Assembly (NCBI RefSeq): GCF_014323705.1
Contig: NZ_JABVEC010000018.1
Coordinates: 124,001-188,000 of the forward strand
Length of the DNA stretch: 64,000 bases
Direction of reading: 5' to 3'
DNA from: Actinomadura alba
GTDB lineage: Bacteria > Actinomycetota > Actinomycetes > Streptosporangiales > Streptosporangiaceae
Shown here piece by piece: positions 49,949-58,954 of the stretch; the stretch's first letter is position 1, and each line of letters starts with the position of its first letter. The notes below the pieces were generated by a model. The model saw nothing but the letters and a program-made list of their open reading frames with translations. It was not told the DNA's origin and searched no databases. A program made the position numbers and the translations under genes.

Positions 49949-50995
49949 ATGTTGCGCACACTGATCATCGGGCTGGGGCAGGCCGGCTGGACGCTGCACC
50001 TGCCGGTGCTGGCCAGGCTCCGCGAGACCGCCAATGACGAGGGGCTCTTCGCCAAGGACCCGATCGTCGTACACGATCCCAAACACCTGCCGGCGGGCGG
50101 CCAGGACGAGCCCATCGCCGTCGCGCACTCCCTGCGGGAGGCGCGCGCCGCGCTCGATCCCGCGCGCACGGTGGTGCACATCTGCACCCCGCCGTCGGTC
50201 CGCGTCGAACTGCTGCGCGAGGTCGCCGAGCTGGGGTTCCGTAAGGTGCTGGTGGAGAAGCCGCTGTCGGCCGACCGCACCGACATCGCCCGGATCCTGG
50301 AGATCCGGGACGCCTGGGACCTGAACCTGAGCGTGGTGAGTCACTGGCTGGACAGCGCGCTGACCCGCCGGCTCACCAAGATCGTCTATTCCGGCCGGCT
50401 GGGCGAGCTGCACTCCATCGCGGCTGTCCAGCGCAAGCCGCGGTTCACCCGGTCGCTGAACACCAACGGCCACCAGTCGGCGTTCGACGTGGAGGTGCCG
50501 CACTCGCTGGCGGTCGTGCTCCGGCTGGCCGGGCAGGCCACCGTGGTGGGCGCCTCCTGGGCGGACATGCGGATCAACGGCCGGCTGCTCCCGAGAATGG
50601 GCACCGCCCGGCTGTCGCTCCGGCACGACCACGGCGTGCGCACCGAGATCTGGTCCGATCTGACCTCGCTGCTGCGCGAGCGCCGGATCAGCCTGGAGTT
50701 CGAGCAAGGCCGGGTCACCGGCTACTACCCGGTCAGCCGCGACGACGACCACGCGCTGATGACGGTCACGGCGGACGGCCACGAGGAGACCGAGATCTTC
50801 CGCGACGACTCGCTGGCCTCGTTCCTGCTGCGCACCTACCGCGGGTTCGCCATGGGCCACCGCATGACCAGCGATCTGGACCTCAACGTCGACATCGTTT
50901 CGCTGCTGAGCGACGCAAAGAACCTGTGCGAGGCGGGAGGCGGCGTGACCGAACCGCAGGAAACCTCCAACGGGGTGGTCAAGCATGTCCACTGA
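49949..50995 (+). CDS. Gfo/Idh/MocA-family oxidoreductase, copy 1
   Basis: A 348-residue NAD(P)-dependent dehydrogenase. The nucleotide site LIIGLGQAGWTLHLP opens the protein, and the family EKP motif is in VLVEKPLSADRTD near 106; the C-terminal domain has GHQSAFDVEVPHSLAVVL near 170. Typical substrates are sugars, inositols or their phosphates. The gap to the prenyl synthase is 34 bp, and the next gene overlaps it by 11 bp. Fewer catalytic-region histidines are visible than in inositol dehydrogenases, so the exact activity is open. Confidence 0.85.
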   Translation: MLRTLIIGLGQAGWTLHLPVLARLRETANDEGLFAKDPIVVHDPKHLPAGGQDEPIAVAHSLREARAALDPARTVVHICTPPSVRVELLREVAELGFRKVLVEKPLSADRTDIARILEIRDAWDLNLSVVSHWLDSALTRRLTKIVYSGRLGELHSIAAVQRKPRFTRSLNTNGHQSAFDVEVPHSLAVVLRLAGQATVVGASWADMRINGRLLPRMGTARLSLRHDHGVRTEIWSDLTSLLRERRISLEFEQGRVTGYYPVSRDDDHALMTVTADGHEETEIFRDDSLASFLLRTYRGFAMGHRMTSDLDLNVDIVSLLSDAKNLCEAGGGVTEPQETSNGVVKHVH

Positions 50996-51905
50996 GGGGT
51001 TCTCCTACGCGGGCCTCGGCGACGAGGCCGGCCCCGGACTGGACGCGCAGATCACCGCCATCGAGCGGCTCGGCTGGCGCGCCATCGAGCTGCGATCGGT
51101 GGACGGCGTCGCCCTCGCGGACCTGAACGAGGCCGACTTCGCCCGGGTCGCCGGCCGGCTGGCCGACGCGGGCATCGGCACGGTCTGCGTCGACTCCCGG
51201 ATCGCCAACTGGGGCCGCCCGATCACCACGCCGTTCGAGGCGGACGTCGCGGAGCTGTCGGCGCTGGTCCCGCGCTGCGCGGCCCTCGGCACCCGGTATG
51301 TGCGGGTCATGTCGTACCCGAACGACGGGCTGGCCGAGCCGGACTGGCGGCGCGAGGTTCTGCGCCGCATGCGCGCCTTGGCGGAGCGGGCCGAGGACGC
51401 CGGCCTGGTGCTGTTGCACGAGAACTGCTCCGGGTGGGCGGGGACGAGTGCGGACCGCATGCTGACCCTGCTCCAGGAGGTCGCCAGCCCGGCGCTGCGA
51501 CTGGTCTTCGACACCGGCAATGGGGTGCCCTACGGGTACTCGGCCTACGACGTGCTGGCCCGGGTGGTCGGGCACGTGGCCCACGTCCAGATCAAGGACG
51601 CCACGGGCGATCAGGCGGCCCCGGTCTACACCTTCCCCGGCGAAGGACACGCCAGGGTCGCCGACTGCCTGCGGCTGCTGACCGCGAACGGCTACCGCGG
51701 GGCGCTCTCCATCGAGCCCCACCTGTCGGTCCGTCCGCACGAGCACCGGCTCGAGGCGGGCGATGACGGGATCGGCACGTTCGTGGCGTACGGGCGGGCG
51801 CTGGAACGGCTCGTGGCGGACGAGGTCCTCGGCGCCGAGCGCGGGCCGGGCACCGGAACCGAGCCCGTGGCCGACGCCGTGGCCGGAAAGGGAGAACGGC
51901 TGTGA
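50985..51905 (+). CDS. Sugar-phosphate isomerase/epimerase-like TIM barrel
   Basis: A 306-residue member of the AP-endonuclease-2/xylose-isomerase-like family. It has the metal-site residues in order: Glu in VLLHENCSG, Asp in LVFDTGNG, His in HVAHVQIKDAT and Glu in ALSIEPHLS. Related enzymes isomerise or epimerise keto sugars or 2-keto-inositols, or dehydrate them. The ATG lies within the last codons of the Gfo/Idh gene; the stop overlaps the next GTG. With two Gfo/Idh proteins in the same operon, an oxidise-isomerise-reduce sequence on a sugar or cyclitol is plausible. Confidence 0.85.
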   Translation: MSTEGFSYAGLGDEAGPGLDAQITAIERLGWRAIELRSVDGVALADLNEADFARVAGRLADAGIGTVCVDSRIANWGRPITTPFEADVAELSALVPRCAALGTRYVRVMSYPNDGLAEPDWRREVLRRMRALAERAEDAGLVLLHENCSGWAGTSADRMLTLLQEVASPALRLVFDTGNGVPYGYSAYDVLARVVGHVAHVQIKDATGDQAAPVYTFPGEGHARVADCLRLLTANGYRGALSIEPHLSVRPHEHRLEAGDDGIGTFVAYGRALERLVADEVLGAERGPGTGTEPVADAVAGKGERL

Positions 51906-53206
51906 TCGGAGCCGAGCTGTCGCCCGCCGACGGGGACCTCCTGCTCGACCTGCTGCGGACGCCCACGGTGGGACTCCTGGAGGAACCCCGCGGGTCACCC
52001 CGCCTGTGGGAGGCGCAGAAGGCCTACGCCGAGGCCGCGGCCGAGCTGGGTTTCACCACCGTCCTGCACGGTCCGCCCGTGCCGGCGGTCCTGGAGCTGC
52101 CCGGGGTGCCCGACCCGGTCCGCCGCGCGGCGGCGGAGCTGCCGGGCTTCCTGGACCGGCAGCCGAGCCTGGTGCTGCGCCTTGGCCCCTCTCTGCCTCG
52201 CGAACAGACCGTGATGTTCAACGTCCACCTGGACACGGTCGCGGGCGGGGAACCGCCCCGCCTGGACGGCGGCAGGTTCCACGGCCGCGGCGCCATCGAC
52301 GCCAAGGGGCCGGCGGTCGCGTTGCTGTCGGGCATCAGGGCGGCGCTGGCGGCCGAGCCCGCGCTCGGCGAACGGGTCGGCGTGCTGGTCCAGGCGGTCG
52401 CCGGCGAGGAGGGCGGCGCCATGGGCAGCTTCGGCACCCGACCGCTGGTCGAGGCCGGCCATATCGGGCGCCTCAACGTGTTCTGCGAACCCACCGGACT
52501 GCGCTGGCTGTCCCGCTGCACCGCCTCGATGACCGCGCGGATCAGGGTGGCCGGCCACGACGCGATCGACGACGAGCCGGACGCGGGCCACAACGCCACC
52601 GTGCTGCTGGGCTTCCTGGCCCAGCGGCTCGCGGCTGAGCTCCCCGCGAAGGCCGCCGACGGCCGGGTGTGCGTGGCCGGGCTGCACACCGGTGACCTGC
52701 ACAACCGGGTGTACGGCAGCGGGCGGCTGCTGCTGAACATCTCCTACGGGACGCCCGAGAGCGGCCGGCGGATGGAGCGCGCCGTGCGTGACGCCCTGGC
52801 CGCCGGCCTCGCTGAGTTCACCCAGACCTTCGCGAGCCACCCCGACCAGGCACGCACCGCCGCGGACGCCGAGACGATCACCACGCTGGAGTGGCTGAAG
52901 CGAGGCCTGCCGGCGCTCGCGGGCTCCGACCCGTGGGCCGAGGAGCTGCTGGAGAAGCGCGCCGGGCTGGTCCGGTGGCCCGCCGGCGAGCCCGCCTTCA
53001 CCTGCGACGCGATCTGGATGCAGGACGTCCCCGGCGCCTTCACGGTCGTCTACGGCCCCGGCGACCTTGGGGTCAACAACGCGCACGCCGCGGGCGAGTA
53101 CGCCGACACCGCCGACCTGGAGCGCTTCGCCGCGGACGTGGCACGCCTGCTCATCTCCTTCACCCAGAGCACCCCGAGCACCCAGAACGGGAGCGATCAC
53201 CCATGA
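51902..53206 (+). CDS. M20-family metallopeptidase/deacylase (ArgE/DapE type)
   Basis: A 434-residue zinc hydrolase that cleaves an amide or N-acyl bond. Metal-binding residues are intact: His-Asp in FNVHLDTVAGG, the bridging Asp in GRGAIDAKGP, the catalytic Glu-Glu in VAGEEGGAMGS, Glu in FCEPTGL and the late His in VNNAHAAGEYAD. A dimerisation domain lies between. It starts at GTG 51902, overlapping the previous stop (GTGA). A deacylase in this operon suggests an N-acylated or amide intermediate, for example after an aminotransferase step. Confidence 0.88.
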   Translation: MIGAELSPADGDLLLDLLRTPTVGLLEEPRGSPRLWEAQKAYAEAAAELGFTTVLHGPPVPAVLELPGVPDPVRRAAAELPGFLDRQPSLVLRLGPSLPREQTVMFNVHLDTVAGGEPPRLDGGRFHGRGAIDAKGPAVALLSGIRAALAAEPALGERVGVLVQAVAGEEGGAMGSFGTRPLVEAGHIGRLNVFCEPTGLRWLSRCTASMTARIRVAGHDAIDDEPDAGHNATVLLGFLAQRLAAELPAKAADGRVCVAGLHTGDLHNRVYGSGRLLLNISYGTPESGRRMERAVRDALAAGLAEFTQTFASHPDQARTAADAETITTLEWLKRGLPALAGSDPWAEELLEKRAGLVRWPAGEPAFTCDAIWMQDVPGAFTVVYGPGDLGVNNAHAAGEYADTADLERFAADVARLLISFTQSTPSTQNGSDHP

Positions 53207-54342
53207 CGTCAACGCCAACGACCGACCTGGCGGCGCGGCCGGCCGTCCGCGTCCCCTACGACGAGCTGCTCGACTTCGTGACGGCGGTCTTCACCGCCTG
53301 GAAGATCCCGTCCGGGCGGGCCCGGGCGGCGGCCGAGGCGCTGTGCCACGGCGACCTCACCGGGTTCAGCTCGCACGGGGTCGTCAACCTGACCCGCCTC
53401 TACCTCCCGCTGCTGGCCGCGGGCCGGGCTCTGCCGGACGCCGAACCGGAGATCGTCGCCGACCGCGGCGCGGCCGTGCTGGTGGACGCCCGCCGGGCGC
53501 TGGGCCTGTGGGCGGCCCGGGAGCTGATGGACCTGGCGTGCCGCCGGGCGGAAGAGTATGGCGTCGGCCTGGTCTCGGTGCGGGACATGACGCACATCGG
53601 CTGCGCCGGCCACCACGCCGAGCGCGCCGCCCGGCAGCGGATGATCGGGCTCACCGCCTCCAACTGCGGACGGCAGCGCATCGCCCGTCCCCCGGGCGGC
53701 CGGGTGGCCATGCTCGGGACCAACCCGCTGAGCATCGCCGCCCCGGCCGGGCCGGGACGCCCGCCGTTCGTCCTGGACATGAGCACCACCGTGGTCCCCA
53801 CCGGGAAGGTGCGGCAGGCGGCGCGCGCCGGCACGCCGGCGCCGGAGGGCTGGCTCTGGGACGACGAGGGCAGGCCGGTCACCGATCCGGCCGCCTTCGA
53901 CCGTGGCGAGGCGCATCTGGGCTGGCTGGGCGGACGCCCCGAGACGGGCGCCTACAAGGGATACGGCCTGGGCCTGCTCGTCGAGGTCCTGGCCGCGCTC
54001 GTGCCCGGCGCCGGGATGGGCCCCGAGCCCGAGGCGCTGAACGGCACCGGCGGCCCGTCCGGCCGCGACGACGACATCGGCCTGTTCCTGCTGGCCATCG
54101 CGCCCGGAGGGCTGCGCGCCGCAGACCGCTACGCCGACGACGCCGGCACGCTCTTCGGCACGCTGCTGGCCTGCCCGCCGGTCGCCGAGGACGCCCCGGT
54201 CCGCTACCCGGGCCTGCTGGAGGCGGAGCGCGCCGAGCAGAACCTGCGGGCCGGGGTCCTCCTGCCCGCCCCCATCCATGCCGAGTTGCGCGAGGTCGCT
54301 GCGGGGCTGGGCATCACCGCTCCTTCCGGAGGTGCGTCATGA
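53203..54342 (+). CDS. Ldh2/MdhC-family malate/lactate-type dehydrogenase
   Basis: A 379-residue NAD(P)-dependent oxidoreductase of the non-Rossmann malate/L-lactate dehydrogenase-2 family (also delta-1-piperideine reductases and ureidoglycolate dehydrogenases). Family motifs: HGDLTGFSSHGVVNL (residues 45-59), MTHIGCAGHHAERAA near 128 with the active-site His, and GAYKGYGLGLLVEVLAAL near 247. ATG at 53203 overlaps the M20 stop. It could reduce a 2-keto acid or cyclic imine in the same route. Confidence 0.9.
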   Translation: MTSTPTTDLAARPAVRVPYDELLDFVTAVFTAWKIPSGRARAAAEALCHGDLTGFSSHGVVNLTRLYLPLLAAGRALPDAEPEIVADRGAAVLVDARRALGLWAARELMDLACRRAEEYGVGLVSVRDMTHIGCAGHHAERAARQRMIGLTASNCGRQRIARPPGGRVAMLGTNPLSIAAPAGPGRPPFVLDMSTTVVPTGKVRQAARAGTPAPEGWLWDDEGRPVTDPAAFDRGEAHLGWLGGRPETGAYKGYGLGLLVEVLAALVPGAGMGPEPEALNGTGGPSGRDDDIGLFLLAIAPGGLRAADRYADDAGTLFGTLLACPPVAEDAPVRYPGLLEAERAEQNLRAGVLLPAPIHAELREVAAGLGITAPSGGAS

Positions 54343-55280
54343 CCGACTTGCGGCTCGGGGTCGTCGGCCTCGGCGTCATATCCGGCTACTACCTCAAGGC
54401 CCTCGACAAAGTCCCGGGCGTGCGGCTCAGCGCCGTCTGCGACCTGCGGGAGGAGGCCCTGCGGCCGTACCGCGGCAGGGTTCCCTGCCACCTGGACCAC
54501 CGCTCCCTGCTGGAGTCGGAGGAGCTCGACGCGATCGTGGTGAACGTGCCCAACGATGACCACGTGGAGGTCTGCAGGGACGCGATCACCGCCCAGCGCG
54601 CGGTGTGCGTGGAGAAGCCGCTGGCGATCCGGTACGCCGAGGGACTGGAGCTGGCCCACCTGGCCAAAGCCCAGGACACCGTGCTGTTCACCGCGTTCCA
54701 CCGCCGCTACAACGACAACGTGCTGTCCCTGCTGCGGACGGTGCGGGCGATGGCCCCCATCGAATCCATGCGGGTGCGCTACCTCGAACGCATCGAGGAG
54801 CATGTCGGTAACGACCGCTGGTACCTGGATCCCGAGCGGTGCGGCGGCGGATGCGTGGCCGACAACGGGCCCAACGCCTTCGACCTGGTCCGGTTGTTCC
54901 TCGGCGAGGTCGAGCTGGACAAGGCCGAGATCGAGCGGGATTCGGACGGCGTCGACCGCAGGGCCGGCATCGTGCTGCGCGCCGGGTCCGGCGCGGCGGC
55001 GACCGTGGAGCTGGACTGGTCGTACATGTCGGGCGAGTGCAAGGACATCGAGATCCGCCTCGCCGACGGGACCGTGCTGGACGCGGACATGCTCGCCGGG
55101 CATCCGGGCTTCAAGAAATCCCTGGAACACGAGTACGTGGGCGTCCTGGACGCCTTCGTCCGGGCGGTGCGCGACGGCCTGGACACCTCCGCGGGCGGTC
55201 TGGCCGCGCTGCGGCTCGTCGACGCCTGCTACCGCGCCGAGGGTCTCCTCGCGCCGCTGCGGGACGGGAGCCGACCATGA
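54339..55280 (+). CDS. Gfo/Idh/MocA-family oxidoreductase, copy 2
   Basis: A 313-residue NAD(P)-dependent dehydrogenase. N-terminal LGVVGLGVISGYYLKAL, the acidic loop AVCDLREE, CVEKPLAIRYAEG near 92 and the inner-domain GGGCVADNGPNAFDLVRLF near 170 fit the family. It overlaps both neighbours by ATGA. Shorter than copy 1 and not closely similar, so the two probably act on different intermediates. Confidence 0.86.
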   Translation: MTDLRLGVVGLGVISGYYLKALDKVPGVRLSAVCDLREEALRPYRGRVPCHLDHRSLLESEELDAIVVNVPNDDHVEVCRDAITAQRAVCVEKPLAIRYAEGLELAHLAKAQDTVLFTAFHRRYNDNVLSLLRTVRAMAPIESMRVRYLERIEEHVGNDRWYLDPERCGGGCVADNGPNAFDLVRLFLGEVELDKAEIERDSDGVDRRAGIVLRAGSGAAATVELDWSYMSGECKDIEIRLADGTVLDADMLAGHPGFKKSLEHEYVGVLDAFVRAVRDGLDTSAGGLAALRLVDACYRAEGLLAPLRDGSRP

Positions 55281-55771
55281 CGTCCGCGGAGAACGGAACC
55301 AGGACCGCCCCGCCCGCCCGGGAAGGAGCCACGCCGCGGCCCGTACGAGAGGACGGGGCGAAGCGGACGGTGCGCGGGACGCTCGTCAAGGTGCTCGTCC
55401 ACCGCCGCGACGACCGTGGGATGCGGCTCGAACCGTTCGCCAGCCGCTGCGTCCGCGCCGGCGAGGTGCACGAGCTGGTCACCACCGATCACCACGAGAC
55501 CGCGCCCGGATCCCGGGTCGACCGGGTGGGCTTCCTCGGATTTGTGGAGATCGCCAACGCCGGGGTGATCGACCGCGGCGACGAGGTGTGGGCGGGCGAC
55601 CGGCTGGTCGGCACCGTCCACGGGTTCGACTCCTGTCACTTCCCCAACCACTACAACGTGCTGATCCGGACCGACGTGCCTCGGACCGGGCCGGAGCTGC
55701 GGCTGGAGCCGGAGACGCCGGTCTGGTTCCGCCCCGCGTCCACCATCACCGAGCCGCCCCCCGCCACCTGA
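55277..55771 (+). CDS. DUF6917-like protein
   Basis: A 164-residue soluble protein. After a basic, disordered N-terminus (about 1-28), the core reads RGTLVKVLVHRRDDRGMRLEPFASR, then VDRVGFLGFVEIANAGVIDRGDEVW, then DSCHFPNHYNVLI. It resembles what I recall as DUF6917, of unknown function; conserved His/Cys/Asp in GFDSCHFPNHYN could bind a metal or substrate. ATG overlaps the previous gene's stop, and dxs follows 55 bp later. A structural or enzyme role in the preceding steps is only inference. Confidence 0.65.
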   Translation: MTSAENGTRTAPPAREGATPRPVREDGAKRTVRGTLVKVLVHRRDDRGMRLEPFASRCVRAGEVHELVTTDHHETAPGSRVDRVGFLGFVEIANAGVIDRGDEVWAGDRLVGTVHGFDSCHFPNHYNVLIRTDVPRTGPELRLEPETPVWFRPASTITEPPPAT

Positions 55772-55826
55772 GCCGACCGAGCCCACCCCGACCGCGAGAC
55801 GACCACCGCGACACGAGGAGACCGGC

Positions 55827-57767
55827 ATGGGACTGCTGGACACCATAGACGGCCCCCGAGACCTCGACGGGCTGACCACCCAGGAACTCGTCCGCCTCTC
55901 CCGGGAGATCCGGGATTTCCTCATCGAGAAGGTGGCGCGCACGGGCGGGCATCTGGGCCCGAACCTGGGTGCCGTCGAGCTCACGCTCGCGCTGCACCGG
56001 GTGTTCGACTCGCCGCGCGACCGGATCCTGTGGGACACCGGCCACCAGGCCTACGTGCACAAGATCCTCACCGGGCGGCGCGCCGGGTTCGACCGGCTGC
56101 GCCAGAAGAACGGGCTGTCCGGCTACCCCAGCGCCGCCGAGTCCGAGCACGACATCATCGAGAACTCGCACGCCTCGACCGCCCTGTCCTATGCGGACGG
56201 CCTCGCCAAGGCCGACGAACTGCGGGGCGTCCGGGACCGCGCGGTGGTGGCGGTCATCGGGGACGGCGCGCTCACCGGCGGAATGGCGTGGGAGGCGCTG
56301 AACAACATCGCGGCCGCGCCGGACCGGCCGGTCGTCATCGTCATCAACGACAACGGCCGCTCCTACTCGCCCACCATCGGCGGCCTGGCGTCCCATCTGG
56401 CGGCCCTGCGAACCACCCGCGGCTACGAGAAGTTCCTCGCCTCCGCGAAGGAGACGCTGACCACCACCCCCGTGGTAGGGCCCGCCCTGTACAGCGCGCT
56501 GCACGGGGCCAAGAAGGGCCTCAAGGACATCATCGCGCCGCAGGGCATGTTCGAGGATCTGGGGCTGAAGTACGTGGGCCCGATCGACGGGCACGACATC
56601 GAGGCGATGGAGAACGCCCTGCGGATGGCCCGCGACTTCGGCGGGCCGGTGGCGGTGCACTGTCTCACCACCAAGGGGCGGGGGTACCGGCCGGCGGAAG
56701 ACGACCGGGTCGACCATTTCCACGCCGTCCGCGTCATCGACCCCGCGACCGGGCGCCCGTCCCGTCCCGCGGGCCGGTCGTGGACGTCGGTGTTCGCGTC
56801 CGAGCTCGTCGAGATCGGCGAGGCCCGGCCGGACGTGGTGGCGATCACCGCGGCGATGCTGCACCCGACCGGGCTGGAGAAGTTCCAGCAGGCCTTCCCC
56901 GATCGGGTGTTCGACGTCGGGATCGCCGAGCAGCACGCGGTCACCTCGGCGGCGGGCCTGGCGATGGGTGGGACGCACCCGGTGGTGGCGATCTACTCGA
57001 CCTTCCTCAACCGGGCGTTCGACCAGCTCGTCATGGACGTCGCGCTGCACCGCTGCGGGGTGACCCTCGTCCTCGACCGGGCCGGCGTCACCGGCGACGA
57101 CGGCGCCAGCCACAACGGCATGTGGGACCTGTCAATCCTCCAGGTGGTCCCCGGGCTGCGCATCTGCGCGCCGCGCGACGCCGACACGCTGCGTGCCGGG
57201 CTCCGCGAGGCCGTCGCCGTCGAGGACGCCCCCACGCTGCTGCGGTTCCCCAAGGGGGAGATCGGACCGCCCGTCCCGGCGGTGGACACGGTGGAGGGCA
57301 TGGACGTGCTCAGCCGTGGCACCACCGAGGACGTCCTGGTCGTGGCGGTCGGCGCGATGGCGCGGGAGTGCGTGGAACTGGCCGGGCTCCTGGAGGCCCA
57401 GGGCATCGGCGCCACGGTGGTCGACCCGCGCTGGGTGATGCCGGTGAACGAAGCGATCCCGCGGCTGGCCGGGCGGCACCGCCTCGTCGTCACGGTGGAG
57501 GACAGCGGCCGGGCCGGCGGCGTCGGATCGGCCGTCGCGCAGGCGCTGCAGGCCGCGGACGTGGCGACGCCGGTGCGCTCCTTCGGCATCCCGCCGCACT
57601 TCCTGGAGCACGGCAAGCGCGCCGACATCCTCAAGGACTGCGGCCTGACCGCGCACCAGCTCTTCCTCGCGGTGATCGAGCGGACCACCGTGCCCGAGGA
57701 CATCACCCCGTACGAGGAGGACGCGCGACCGGCCGCGGTGCGCGCGAACCGAAAGGTGAACCGATGA
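55827..57767 (+). CDS. dxs: 1-Deoxy-D-xylulose-5-phosphate synthase
   Basis: First, flux-controlling MEP enzyme: condenses pyruvate and glyceraldehyde 3-phosphate using thiamine diphosphate. The 646-residue protein has WDTGHQAYVHKILTGR near residue 68, the TPP-binding GDGALTGGMAWEALNN (about 147-162), the catalytic Glu in VGIAEQHAVT near 368, and DRAGVTGDDGASHNGMWDL near 415. ATG at 55827 follows GAGGAG. It is a complete, normal-length enzyme, presumably a second copy that relieves the pathway bottleneck. Confidence 0.96.
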   Translation: MGLLDTIDGPRDLDGLTTQELVRLSREIRDFLIEKVARTGGHLGPNLGAVELTLALHRVFDSPRDRILWDTGHQAYVHKILTGRRAGFDRLRQKNGLSGYPSAAESEHDIIENSHASTALSYADGLAKADELRGVRDRAVVAVIGDGALTGGMAWEALNNIAAAPDRPVVIVINDNGRSYSPTIGGLASHLAALRTTRGYEKFLASAKETLTTTPVVGPALYSALHGAKKGLKDIIAPQGMFEDLGLKYVGPIDGHDIEAMENALRMARDFGGPVAVHCLTTKGRGYRPAEDDRVDHFHAVRVIDPATGRPSRPAGRSWTSVFASELVEIGEARPDVVAITAAMLHPTGLEKFQQAFPDRVFDVGIAEQHAVTSAAGLAMGGTHPVVAIYSTFLNRAFDQLVMDVALHRCGVTLVLDRAGVTGDDGASHNGMWDLSILQVVPGLRICAPRDADTLRAGLREAVAVEDAPTLLRFPKGEIGPPVPAVDTVEGMDVLSRGTTEDVLVVAVGAMARECVELAGLLEAQGIGATVVDPRWVMPVNEAIPRLAGRHRLVVTVEDSGRAGGVGSAVAQALQAADVATPVRSFGIPPHFLEHGKRADILKDCGLTAHQLFLAVIERTTVPEDITPYEEDARPAAVRANRKVNR

Positions 57768-58954
57768 GCGTCCAGCTCGGCATGCCCGGGGTCCGCGACG
57801 AGCAGCCGGCCGTGGCGGCACGGCGCCGCCCGACCAGGCAGGTCATGGTCGGCGACGTGCCGGTCGGCGGCGACGCCCCGGTGTCGGTGCAGTCCATGAC
57901 CATCACCCCCACCGCCGATGTCAATGCCACGCTGCAGCAGATCGCCGAGCTGACCGCCGCCGGCTGCCAGATCGTCCGGGTCGCGGTGCCCTCGCAGGAC
58001 GACGCGGACGCACTGCCGGAGATCGCCCGCAAGTCCAAGATCCCGGTGATCGCCGACATCCACTTTCAGCCCCGGTACGTGTTCGCCGCGATCGACGCCG
58101 GCTGCGCGGGGGTGCGGGTCAATCCCGGCAACATCAAGAAGTTCGACGACCGGGTCGGCGAGATCGCCCGCGCCGCGTCCGACGCGGGGGTCCCGATCCG
58201 GATCGGGGTCAACGCCGGCTCGCTGGACAAGCGGCTGCTGGCGAAGTACGGCAAGGTGGGCCCGGAGGCGCTGGTGGAGTCGGCCCTGTGGGAGTGCTCG
58301 CTGTTCGAGGAGCACGGCTTCCAGGACCTGAAGATCTCGGTCAAGCACCACGACCCGGTCACGATGGTGGCGGCCTACCAGCTCCTATCGGAGCGGTGCG
58401 ACTATCCGCTGCACCTCGGTGTGACCGAGGCCGGGCCCGCATTCCAGGGGACGATCAAGTCGGCGGTGGCGTTCGGCGCGCTGCTGTGGCAGGGCATAGG
58501 CGACACCATCCGGGTCTCTTTGTCGGCCCCGCCCGTGGAGGAGGTCAAGGTCGGGATCGGCATCCTGGAGTCGCTCGGGCTGCGCAAGCGCCGCCTCGAA
58601 GTGGTCTCCTGCCCCGCCTGCGGCCGTGCCCAGGTCGACGTCTACAGCCTGGCCGAACGGGTCACCGCCGCGTTCGAGGGGTTCCCGGTGCCGCTGCGGG
58701 TCGCGGTCATGGGCTGTGTGGTGAACGGTCCCGGTGAGGCCCGCGAGGCCGACGTGGGCGTCTCGGCCGGCAACGGCAAGGGCCAGATCTTCGTGAAGGG
58801 CGAGGTCATCAAGACCGTCCCGGAGTCGCGGATCGTCGAGACGCTGGTCGAAGAGGCCATGCGGATCGCCGAGGAGATGGGCACCGAGGTGGCCGCCGAG
58901 GACGGCGAAGACGGCTCAGCGGAACGGGGCAAGGTCGATGTCGTCACGGCCTGA
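57764..58954 (+). CDS. ispG: 4-Hydroxy-3-methylbut-2-en-1-yl diphosphate synthase
   Basis: The penultimate MEP enzyme, a [4Fe-4S] protein that opens MEcPP to HMBPP. The 396-residue protein has VQSMTITPTADVNATLQQI near residue 44, the TIM-barrel segment PVIADIHFQPRYVF and VRVNPGNIKKFDDR, and the cluster ligands in VSCPACGRAQVD and AVMGCVVNGPGEA (three Cys plus Glu). ATG at 57764 overlaps the dxs stop. Last gene of the operon; its end overlaps the convergent HAD gene by 39 bp. Confidence 0.96.
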   Translation: MSVQLGMPGVRDEQPAVAARRRPTRQVMVGDVPVGGDAPVSVQSMTITPTADVNATLQQIAELTAAGCQIVRVAVPSQDDADALPEIARKSKIPVIADIHFQPRYVFAAIDAGCAGVRVNPGNIKKFDDRVGEIARAASDAGVPIRIGVNAGSLDKRLLAKYGKVGPEALVESALWECSLFEEHGFQDLKISVKHHDPVTMVAAYQLLSERCDYPLHLGVTEAGPAFQGTIKSAVAFGALLWQGIGDTIRVSLSAPPVEEVKVGIGILESLGLRKRRLEVVSCPACGRAQVDVYSLAERVTAAFEGFPVPLRVAVMGCVVNGPGEAREADVGVSAGNGKGQIFVKGEVIKTVPESRIVETLVEEAMRIAEEMGTEVAAEDGEDGSAERGKVDVVTA

